11,294 nt of DNA, taken from NCBI GenBank assembly GCA_013204685.1, contig JABMSC010000153.1, positions 1 through 11,294 of the forward strand. The letters are read 5' to 3'. Both the position numbers and the translations under genes were made by a program. The stretch comes from Candidatus Omnitrophota bacterium (lineage in GTDB: Bacteria > Omnitrophota > Gorgyraeia > Tantalellales > Tantalellaceae). Shown one piece after another: positions 1 to 6,308 of the stretch (positions within the stretch are counted from its first letter, which is position 1; every line of letters begins with the position of its first letter). The notes under the pieces are model-generated. The model did no database searches. It saw nothing but the letters and a program-made list of their open reading frames with translations, and had not been told where the DNA came from.

Positions 1-435
1 GCCGGGGATACCTATTTCCTTAAGAAGTGCAGCAATATTCCCATTAGGGCCATAATGACACTGGATGATATCAAACTCCCCCATTTTTATAAAAAGAACT
101 GTTTTGTAAAAAAGAGTGAGTGATAGTGCATCCCGTCCATATTTAAAAAAATTCAAGGATCTTAATATGGTCCTTGGATTTTTATGAAAATTAGTCAAAA
201 AAAGCACAATAGCTTTTAAAATAAGTACAATTGGGTTCCGGGGCCTCTCGTTATGACAGTACACGGATCCAAGCAGGTCATATTCATCCACCTCAGGATG
301 ATAAGTCTCCTCCTGTGAATCGCATCCCGAAAAAAGCACAACTTCATGTCCCCTGTCAATTAAACCAGTTATTTGATTTAATATAAATGTCTCGGATAAG
401 ATCGGAAACGCGTTAACAATAAATGCTATTCGCAT
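1..435 (-). CDS. GT4-type glycosyltransferase, N-terminal part (WcaL/AmsK-like), truncated by window start
   Basis: I translated this by hand. It reads from an ATG at 435-433 and stays open for 145 codons to the window edge, so the 3' end is missing. The N-terminus reads MRIAFIVNAFPILSETFILN, and the FPxxSETFIxxQ signature is typical of colanic-acid-type glycosyltransferases (WcaL, AmsK and relatives). It is followed by a GLIDRGHEV segment and later FDIIQCHYGPNG, the usual D-I-I-x-x-H-x-G turn of a GT-B N-terminal Rossmann domain. The catalytic C-terminal half with the EX7E motif lies outside the window. Such enzymes act at the cytoplasmic face of the inner membrane and add a sugar from a nucleotide-sugar donor to a lipid-linked glycan. 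The start is supported by AGGAG at 438-442. The gene is separated from the upstream asnB-like gene by a 162-bp repeat-filled gap, so it may be less tightly coupled than the other genes. Donor and acceptor cannot be told from sequence. Confidence 0.88.
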   Translation of the reverse strand, partial: MRIAFIVNAFPILSETFILNQITGLIDRGHEVVLFSGCDSQEETYHPEVDEYDLLGSVYCHNERPRNPIVLILKAIVLFLTNFHKNPRTILRSLNFFKYGRDALSLTLFYKTVLFIKMGEFDIIQCHYGPNGNIAALLKEIGIPG

Positions 436-444
436 GCTCTCCTT

Positions 445-619
445 TTTTCGTCGTTCGTGGTTCGTGGTTCGGTTATCGTGTATCGGTTTTCGTGGTTCGT
501 GATTCAGGTTTCGTGATTCGGTTTTCGTAATTCGGCTATCAATACCCTATCCACGATAAACGATCCCCGAAACCCGATACCCGCACCCCCTTCCCCCTTA
601 ACGCTTACCGCTTAGCGCT
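445..619 (-). repeat. Degenerate heptanucleotide repeat array, about 25 units in register
   Basis: Read on the minus strand from 619 to 445, the sequence divides into 25 consecutive 7-nt units with no break in phase. The first three units, inside the asnB-like gene, are AGCGCTA, AGCGGTA and AGCGTTA. Two G-rich units follow, then units such as TCGGGTT, TCGTTTA and TCGTGGA, and after about 530 units of the type ACGAACC, ACGAAAA and CCGAATC. From the sixth unit on, 17 of 20 units carry CG at the second and third position. The next 7 nt, AAGGAGA, form the SD of the downstream glycosyltransferase gene. The array fills the whole intergenic region and replaces any obvious promoter or terminator. There is no spacer structure, so it is not a CRISPR array. 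The function is unknown; it could be a slippage-grown tandem repeat or an mRNA-structure element. Confidence 0.8.
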
Positions 620-2529
620 GACTTTGCCCAGATCGCTGTTGAGAGCAGCCGCCAAAGAAGTACCGGGTCTTTTTTTAGCAAACTATCATAATTCCCAAAA
701 CTCTTAACCGGAAGATCTGTTTCTTTCAAATATTTCAGTAACGGCTTAAACTTTTTTCTGTTCGTGGAAAAATATTTTGAATAAGGAAATTTGAATCCCA
801 TTTTCTGGCGGCGCCAGACAATCTTCTTAGGCAAGTAAGGTTCCATGGCTTTTCGCAAGATATATTTGGTCCACCCATTTTTAAAAAGATACTGAACAGG
901 CATACTGAGGCCCAGTTCTACCATCCTGTAATCCAGAAAAGGAAACCTGTGTTCTATTGGTATCCCCATCGTATAGTGATCACTGGAACGCATATAATAA
1001 GGGACTAAAGCCACGTGAAAGTGGTAAAGACATCTCTGGTGAAACGAAAGGTGGTCATACTCTTGCCGATACTCAAGAGCACTTGTCATTGTGGGAGTTA
1101 TTCCACCTCCCTTTCCATTAAAAAGCCCCAGAACTGGTTTAAGTGGATCCACTAAATAATGCTGAAGTGTTTTACGAGAAGCATCCAGCGTGCGGAACCT
1201 TCTACGAAATTCATACCAGTCAGCTGACAAAAATGAAGGGAGGCCGCCTTCCTTTAATTCCTTATACGCCTTGGGCCAGAAACTTGTTTCGTAGCCGGCT
1301 AAGTCTTCGTCCCCCCCTGCTCCGGTTACAACGACAAATACCCCATCATCCTTCATTTTCTGGAGCATTCTATTGTGGTTGTAATTACTGGGGTTGTCAT
1401 AAGGCTCTTCCATTAAACGAGAAAAATCCTCAAAGTCATGCAGAAAGTCTTCTTCAGTATCTGCAAGTACCTTGTAATCAACAGGATACTTTTTAAGGAT
1501 CGATCTCGCGTAAGGCTCCTCATCTGCATCCTTAATTTTTACAGTGTATGTTGTTATGTTATTATTCTTAAACATGGCAGCTGCCGCTACTATAGACGAA
1601 GAATCTAACCCCCCGCTAAGTTCAAATGCCACTTTTACATCTGCCCTGAGACGAAGTTTTACCGCCTCAAAAAAAGTATTACGATATTTATCAACTGCCT
1701 CGGCAAACGGCAAATCAGAAGGCGTCAACCTCTCGGCCGGCAAATTCCAGAACCTCTTATGTTCGGCACCCTCCAGGGTGAATTCATTTGTACGGAAAGT
1801 AATTGCTGTTGCTTGAGGGGCACTTTTTATTCCGGAATAAAAAGTAGTATCATCATGGTCCTTTATCCCGGTCTGTGCGAACCCGAGAACCACATCATTA
1901 TCTATCCCGACATCTTTTGGGGATATGTTCACTAGTGACTGGATATAACTGGAAAAATACAAACCCTCGGGAGTCTGCCTGTAATAAAGCGGTGCAACAC
2001 CAATACGGTCACGGGAAAAAACAATAGAATTATCCTTTAAATCATAAAGAACTACAGCCCAGAAACCGTTCATCTTCTCCCACAATTTATCTTTCCAGAG
2101 GCAATAACCCTCGACCAGGACTTCGGTGTCGGAAGTCGTCCGGAATTTTACGCCCAAAGCAGATAGCTCCTCTTTTAGTTCAAGATAATTGTAGATCTCA
2201 CCATTATATGTAACTATTACAGATCTATCTCTGCTTATAAAAGGCTGATGTCCACCATCGGAGAGGTCAATTATCGCATACCGCGTGTTTATAAGCCCTA
2301 CATCATGACGGACTATAGCGCTTCTGTCATCAATGTGGGGAAGACCTTCGGCAATGGAACGCACTGTTTTTTCTGTTTTATAAAACTGGTATGACCTGTT
2401 ATCTCTCGAAATAAGACACACCCCTTCATCGTCCGGACCTCTTTTTCGAATCGGCTCCAGCAATAGATCCACATTCCGTATCGAATGCTCAGTAGGGTTT
2501 TTTAGAAAATATCCTGCTATGCCGCACAT
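598..2529 (-). CDS. asnB: AsnB-like glutamine-hydrolysing asparagine synthase / amidotransferase
   Basis: This 643-residue protein has the complete class II asparagine synthetase architecture. The N-terminal Ntn glutaminase domain starts with MCGIAGYF, where Cys2 is the nucleophile after Met removal. It also has RGPDD (30-34) and NGEIYNY (109-115). The C-terminal ATP-pyrophosphatase domain carries the PP-loop SGGLDSSS (305-312) and GAGGDE (403-408). The reaction is transfer of glutamine-derived ammonia to an AMP-activated carboxylate. In polysaccharide clusters such proteins (for example WbpS in Pseudomonas O-antigen loci) are thought to amidate uronic acids rather than to make asparagine, and that is my inference here. 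The start is supported by AGGTGA about 5 nt upstream. It lies 18 bp after the GT4 gene and is probably cotranscribed with it. An oddity is that the last residues (about SALSGKR) are encoded by units of the downstream heptad array, so the tail is probably acquired. Family confidence is high; substrate is unknown. Confidence 0.93.
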   Translation of the reverse strand: MCGIAGYFLKNPTEHSIRNVDLLLEPIRKRGPDDEGVCLISRDNRSYQFYKTEKTVRSIAEGLPHIDDRSAIVRHDVGLINTRYAIIDLSDGGHQPFISRDRSVIVTYNGEIYNYLELKEELSALGVKFRTTSDTEVLVEGYCLWKDKLWEKMNGFWAVVLYDLKDNSIVFSRDRIGVAPLYYRQTPEGLYFSSYIQSLVNISPKDVGIDNDVVLGFAQTGIKDHDDTTFYSGIKSAPQATAITFRTNEFTLEGAEHKRFWNLPAERLTPSDLPFAEAVDKYRNTFFEAVKLRLRADVKVAFELSGGLDSSSIVAAAAMFKNNNITTYTVKIKDADEEPYARSILKKYPVDYKVLADTEEDFLHDFEDFSRLMEEPYDNPSNYNHNRMLQKMKDDGVFVVVTGAGGDEDLAGYETSFWPKAYKELKEGGLPSFLSADWYEFRRRFRTLDASRKTLQHYLVDPLKPVLGLFNGKGGGITPTMTSALEYRQEYDHLSFHQRCLYHFHVALVPYYMRSSDHYTMGIPIEHRFPFLDYRMVELGLSMPVQYLFKNGWTKYILRKAMEPYLPKKIVWRRQKMGFKFPYSKYFSTNRKKFKPLLKYLKETDLPVKSFGNYDSLLKKDPVLLWRLLSTAIWAKSALSGKR

Positions 2530-2547
2530 AAAATCACCTATAGAGCC

Positions 2548-3576
2548 CTATCCTATGGACTCATATAAACTGTCTAGTTTTTTTGCTAATTTTCTCCAGT
2601 CGTATTTCTCTTTTATTCTCTCTCTTGCTTTAACATTTATTCTTTCTGCCGACAATGCATCTTTTGTGCGAGCAACTAATTCCTCGAACGAATCAAGATT
2701 ATACAAAAAACCGTATCCATCACTAGGAACAACCTCTACGCACCCCGTGTGAAGTGGAACAACAACATTCTTCTTCATCGCCATCGCCTCAAGAAGTGTT
2801 ATCGGGGTTGCCTCGCGCTTACTTGTTACCACATAGATTCTACAAGCAGCCATAGCATCAAGAACCTCCACATGCTTTAACGTCCCTAATAATACAAGAT
2901 TCTTAGGCAAAGAAACGCCATACTTCTCTATAATATTAGATTCATCAAGCTTCTCACCAATCATAACAAATTTCATATCCGGCATCTCTTCCGCCAGCTT
3001 AATGAAAAGTAGCGGATTTTTAACTTCTCTTATCCCGCCCACAAAAAGAACAAAGTCAGAAAGACCATATTTTTTTGTAAATCGATCTCCTTTTGCCTTG
3101 TTGCAAGCTTCCAAATCAATTCCGTTTTCGACAACAACAGTCTCAATAGAATAATTTTCAAAAAGATATTTCTGCATCCATTTTGAAACAGAAATTTTTA
3201 AATCCGCCTTGGAGGCAACTTCCAGTAGGGATCTATTGATGTCCATTTGCCACTCGTTGAGACCATCTCTATAGTCTTCATCGAAAAATAATGTATGATA
3301 AGTGTGTACCCACTTGCAATCATTTGACCTTGAGGAATAACACAGTTTTTCAAACCATGGATCTGTGTGAGAATGCACGACATCGAAACCAACAAGATGT
3401 TTCTTCTCAAGGAATCTTTTATAATAAGGTTTTATCGAGCGGCGCGCATAAATGATGTTTCTTGTAAAACTAGAAGGCACTACTTCGATCGTGTGCGAGG
3501 AAAAACGCTGGATATTAAATATATGCGCACTTACTCCGCCGTACTCTTCGAACACGCTGCCTACTGCGATCTTCAC
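2548..3576 (-). CDS. GT4 family glycosyltransferase, GTG start
   Basis: This 342-residue GT-B fold glycosyltransferase belongs to family GT4. The N-terminal acceptor domain shows MKIAVGSVFEEYGGVSAHIF, with the glycine-rich GGV turn, and DVVHSHTDP (65-73). A V-x-N-G-I-D linker appears as VVVENGIDLE (147-156). The C-terminal nucleotide-sugar domain has VLFVGGIREVKNP (176-188) and the EX7E motif with Glu255 and Glu263 in KREATPITLLEAMA. No signal peptide or membrane helix is visible, so it probably acts peripherally at the inner face of the cytoplasmic membrane. The start codon is GTG, and the choice is secured by a near-perfect SD, AAGGAGGA, 7 nt upstream. It follows the methyltransferase gene by 42 bp and precedes the AsnB-like gene by 18 bp, so all three are likely one transcript. 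Linkage and sugar are not predictable. Confidence 0.92.
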   Translation of the reverse strand: MKIAVGSVFEEYGGVSAHIFNIQRFSSHTIEVVPSSFTRNIIYARRSIKPYYKRFLEKKHLVGFDVVHSHTDPWFEKLCYSSRSNDCKWVHTYHTLFFDEDYRDGLNEWQMDINRSLLEVASKADLKISVSKWMQKYLFENYSIETVVVENGIDLEACNKAKGDRFTKKYGLSDFVLFVGGIREVKNPLLFIKLAEEMPDMKFVMIGEKLDESNIIEKYGVSLPKNLVLLGTLKHVEVLDAMAACRIYVVTSKREATPITLLEAMAMKKNVVVPLHTGCVEVVPSDGYGFLYNLDSFEELVARTKDALSAERINVKARERIKEKYDWRKLAKKLDSLYESIG

Positions 3577-3583
3577 GCAGAGT

Positions 3584-3591
3584 TCCTCCTT
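3584..3591 (-). promoter_or_regulatory. Strong ribosome binding site deciding a GTG start
   Basis: On the minus strand this reads AAGGAGGA, 7 nt before the GTG at 3576-3574. It is the strongest SD in the window and supports GTG as the start of the GT4 gene. Confidence 0.8.
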
Positions 3592-3603
3592 AATTTATAT
3601 CAT

Positions 3604-3618
3604 CTACAAAATTTGTAG
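3604..3618. repeat. Perfect 15-nt palindrome in intergenic gap
   Basis: CTACAAA-A-TTTGTAG is a perfect 7+1+7 inverted repeat. It begins directly after the methyltransferase stop codon and lies upstream of the SD of the GT4 gene. It is AT-rich and lacks a T-tract suited to termination. It could be a weak hairpin or an operator half-site pair, or chance. Confidence 0.4.
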
Positions 3619-4254
3619 TTAAAAACCCTTCAGTCGATGTGCAAAATGTTTGAAAGCGACTTTTACCCTATGACGCCAGGAGTCCTGATAGAAATTCTTC
3701 CCCTCAAAATCGAATAAAACCACGCCAAAGGGGCGATCAGTATTATCCCAGAATAAAAAGGTTTTAGCGCCGCGCTTTTTGAACTCATTTACTTTCCAGG
3801 CGCTTTTGTGCCCTTCCCACTCATTTTCATCCCTTTCCTCCTGAGGCCATGAGTCCCCTAAAGGAACGGTTAGAAGAACTGCCTTATTTGCCTTCTGTTG
3901 AACCAGCTCCAACAACTTTTTGCCTTGGCTCTTTTCTAGATGTTCTAGCATGTCCCCTATAATAATAAGATCATAATTAGCAAGATCAGGTAGAACATCT
4001 AGAACATTTCCGATAAAAATGTCATCATAGATATAACGATGTGAGGGTTTTATATACGGTTCGAAAACCTCTACGGCATCGATGCGCGTTTCCCATTTAT
4101 CTTCATGAGTCCTTCCCTTCCATATGTCTAGATATTCACGTGAAAGAAACCCCCACCTGCCGAATCCACAACCTACATCTAAAACTGAGCGCGGTCTGAT
4201 GCGTTCTATGAGCTCACAACATAAACTAATATTTTGCCAGTTACTTGTCGCCAT
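3619..4254 (-). CDS. Class I SAM-dependent methyltransferase, putative glycan-modifying
   Basis: This 211-residue protein has a Rossmann-type methyltransferase core. Motif I is VLDVGCGFGRWG (24-35), the glycine-rich SAM loop. An acidic second strand, IDAVEVFEPY (58-67), probably contributes the ribose-binding acid. Motif IV is YDLIIIGDMLEHL (94-106). PLGDSWPQEERDENEWEGH (131-149) resembles the post-core segment seen in many small methyltransferases of sugar clusters. There is no signal peptide or membrane helix, so it is cytoplasmic. It lies 14 bp downstream of the Wzt gene. In E. coli O8/O9a-type ABC systems, methylation of the non-reducing end stops elongation and marks chains for Wzt. A similar capping role here is inference; methylation of an internal sugar is an alternative. 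No SD is visible before the ATG: the 14-bp gap is only A and T, so translation may depend on coupling to the Wzt gene. Confidence 0.85.
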   Translation of the reverse strand: MATSNWQNISLCCELIERIRPRSVLDVGCGFGRWGFLSREYLDIWKGRTHEDKWETRIDAVEVFEPYIKPSHRYIYDDIFIGNVLDVLPDLANYDLIIIGDMLEHLEKSQGKKLLELVQQKANKAVLLTVPLGDSWPQEERDENEWEGHKSAWKVNEFKKRGAKTFLFWDNTDRPFGVVLFDFEGKNFYQDSWRHRVKVAFKHFAHRLKGF

Positions 4255-4268
4255 AATTATTATTTTAA

Positions 4269-5468
4269 TTAAATTTGCCAGTTAACTTTATTCCAAAAGA
4301 TACCAAATTTCGGATCAGGACAGTCCGGAGACTGGGATACTTTAAATTTTATCTGCTCAGCCGCGTATATGGTATTCTCGTCTTTCCCGTCACTAAAACC
4401 TGCCCATAATCTGTATTCTCCCCGAAGCAACGATATAGAAGGAACTTCTACTACGCACTTGCCTTCTCCCCTATTAATGTCCACCTCTTTGCTGTAAGAC
4501 GTGTATAAGGGGTATCCTGCAGGGGTTGCTGCTCTTATAAAAAACACTCCTTTTAATTTATCCTGCTTCGAATCATACCTGATGTTTACCTCTACCATTT
4601 CTTCCGGTGCGACCTCTTCAGTGACCTTTCCACTAGTATCTTGGATCACAATGTTTTTTATTATAATTGGCGCTACATTTTTCTTATCCTGAGCTGAAGC
4701 AAACAGCATTACTGTTTCGCTTTCTGAATACTCATAAATACATTCTACTGGTCCTCCCGTTTTCGATATATTTCCGTCCTTTAGTAATATTACATTGTCA
4801 CACATTGTCTGGATCAGCCACATGTTATGCGATACCAAAACTATGGTTGTGTCCTTAGTAGTCATTTCATTTATTTTAGCTGTACATTTACTGTAAAAAC
4901 GTGCATCCCCCACTGCAAGAACTTCGTCCACAAGCATAATATCCGGATCACAGTGAACTGCGATCGAAAAGCCTAACCTCACATACATACCCGAAGAATA
5001 ATGTCTTACCGGAGCATCTAAAAAATCTCCTATCTCGGCAAAATCGACTATTTCATCAAACTTCTTATCGATCTCTTTTTTGCTCATGCCAAGAATTGCA
5101 CCGTAAACATAGACATTTTCGCGACCGGTAAGCATGGGATGAAATCCAGCACCTACCTGTATAAGTGCCCCTACCCGTCCAGAAAGTTCTATTCTCCCCT
5201 TATCAGGCATAAAGATACCGTTGAGCATCTTAAGTACAGTAGTCTTGCCTGCACCATTAGGACCTATTATCCCGAGCGTCTGGCCCTTCTCTAGCTGAAA
5301 AGAAACATCTTCAACTGCCCAAAACTCACCTTTTCTTAATCTGTCAGTAGGTGCTGGCATTCCAAAAATGTTTTTACTTACGTCTTCTGCACCGTATAGC
5401 ATTACATGATTAAGACTTTTGCTGAATTTTTTTGATATGTTTTCTGCCTTTATTGCTGTATTAGGCAT
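4269..5468 (-). CDS. wzt: Polysaccharide ABC exporter ATPase with C-terminal cargo-binding domain (Wzt-like)
   Basis: This 399-residue ATPase is the nucleotide-binding half of an O-antigen/teichoic-acid type exporter. Walker A is GPNGAGKTT (69-77), the signature region HYSSGMYVRLGFS follows at about 146-158, Walker B with the catalytic Glu is IMLVDEVLAVGD (177-188), and the H-loop is SHN (213-215). The ATPase part ends near residue 245. A further 150 residues, rich in predicted beta strands (for example KGVFFIRAATPAGYPLYTSY), match the length and style of the Wzt C-terminal domain. That domain in E. coli O8/O9a binds the modified chain end. KpsT-type ATPases lack this extension, so the gene looks like Wzt rather than KpsT. 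The SD AGGAGA overlaps the stop of the permease gene 8 bp upstream, which implies translational coupling and a fixed partnership. Confidence 0.92.
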   Translation of the reverse strand: MPNTAIKAENISKKFSKSLNHVMLYGAEDVSKNIFGMPAPTDRLRKGEFWAVEDVSFQLEKGQTLGIIGPNGAGKTTVLKMLNGIFMPDKGRIELSGRVGALIQVGAGFHPMLTGRENVYVYGAILGMSKKEIDKKFDEIVDFAEIGDFLDAPVRHYSSGMYVRLGFSIAVHCDPDIMLVDEVLAVGDARFYSKCTAKINEMTTKDTTIVLVSHNMWLIQTMCDNVILLKDGNISKTGGPVECIYEYSESETVMLFASAQDKKNVAPIIIKNIVIQDTSGKVTEEVAPEEMVEVNIRYDSKQDKLKGVFFIRAATPAGYPLYTSYSKEVDINRGEGKCVVEVPSISLLRGEYRLWAGFSDGKDENTIYAAEQIKFKVSQSPDCPDPKFGIFWNKVNWQI

Positions 5469-5476
5469 AATTTCTC

Positions 5477-6307
5477 CTATAATCTTTCCGGTATTTTCGT
5501 CTTAGCCAGATAAAATATTCTCCAGCAAATAAAAAATATTAAAATCGATAATGTAGATGCCATAAGAAAACTAACCGGCTCTTTTATGTGTCCGTAAATT
5601 ATAAGATCCCTTGGTGCAACTACAAGGGGTGCAAGCGGATTAAACTTGAAAAAAAGATTTGCTTTATCTTTTAAAGGATAAAGAACAGGAGTAAGGAACA
5701 TCAAAAATGTTGTTATTACTGAGACGGCATTTGCGGTGTCCCTCAAAACACCGTTCACTAGAGAAAAAAACAAAGATAACCCCAGAGTTAACAGCACAAT
5801 CGGTATAATGGCCAGAGGAAAAAGTACTATCGTCCATGCAGGTATAAACTTAAAAACAATAAAGAATATCACTATCAAAATAAATTTAACTAAAAATTCA
5901 AATATCGCCTGAGCTAAGGATGCTATAACCAGAACTTCTATCGGAAAATTTATTTTTGAGATCATCCCGCCTGAAGCGACAAGACTCTGGCATCCGGAAT
6001 TAAGGCCCGTAGCAAAAAGCTGCCATACAGTCAAACCTATAAGTGCGAATAATGGGTACGGGGCTCCTGTTTCGCCAATATTTAAAACCCCTACCCTATT
6101 TAAAAATACAAACGTTCCTATAGCGATAAAAGGCATTATTATTGCCCACAAATATCCTAATACGGCTTGTTTGTATTTCGCTGACCAGTTCCGCACAAAA
6201 AGGCGCCATATAAGTTCCCGGCTCCCGACGAGTTCCCGGAACATGGCGGGCCAGATCTTCAGTCCCAGTTTTACGTTTTTATTTGGTTCGTATACTATAT
6301 AATCCAT
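5477..6307 (-). CDS. wzm: Polysaccharide ABC exporter permease (Wzm-like, ABC-2 type)
   Basis: This 276-residue integral membrane protein belongs to the ABC-2 permease family. The amphipathic N-terminal segment RELIWRLFVRNWSAKYKQAV (30-49) is the typical interface helix of Wzm/KpsM/TagG proteins. It is followed by GYLWAIIMPFIAIGTFVF (51-68) and about five more hydrophobic segments. TPVLYPL (206-212) is a family hallmark before the last helices. Together with the Wzt-like ATPase encoded 8 bp downstream it would form the inner-membrane channel that moves undecaprenyl-linked glycan to the periplasm. It starts 1 nt after the stop of the ligase-like gene, with the SD GAGGTGA inside that gene's last codons, so the two are translationally coupled. 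The length is normal for the family. Confidence 0.92.
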   Translation of the reverse strand: MDYIVYEPNKNVKLGLKIWPAMFRELVGSRELIWRLFVRNWSAKYKQAVLGYLWAIIMPFIAIGTFVFLNRVGVLNIGETGAPYPLFALIGLTVWQLFATGLNSGCQSLVASGGMISKINFPIEVLVIASLAQAIFEFLVKFILIVIFFIVFKFIPAWTIVLFPLAIIPIVLLTLGLSLFFSLVNGVLRDTANAVSVITTFLMFLTPVLYPLKDKANLFFKFNPLAPLVVAPRDLIIYGHIKEPVSFLMASTLSILIFFICWRIFYLAKTKIPERL

Positions 6308-6308
6308 A

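Noticed and set aside
500..545. TTGATA as a -35 promoter box for the last glycosyltransferase
   Set aside because: No acceptable -10 box lies at 16-18 nt, and the hexamer is part of the heptad array.
445..619. CRISPR-like reading of the repeat region
   Set aside because: Units are 7 nt and directly contiguous with no unique spacers, and no cas gene is nearby.
1143..1496. Plus-strand open frame of 117 codons
   Set aside because: It is antisense to the PP-loop domain of the AsnB-like gene and shows no domain or convincing start.
3198..3410. Minus-strand 70-codon frame inside the GT4 gene
   Set aside because: It overlaps the GT4 coding sequence in another frame and shows no domain.
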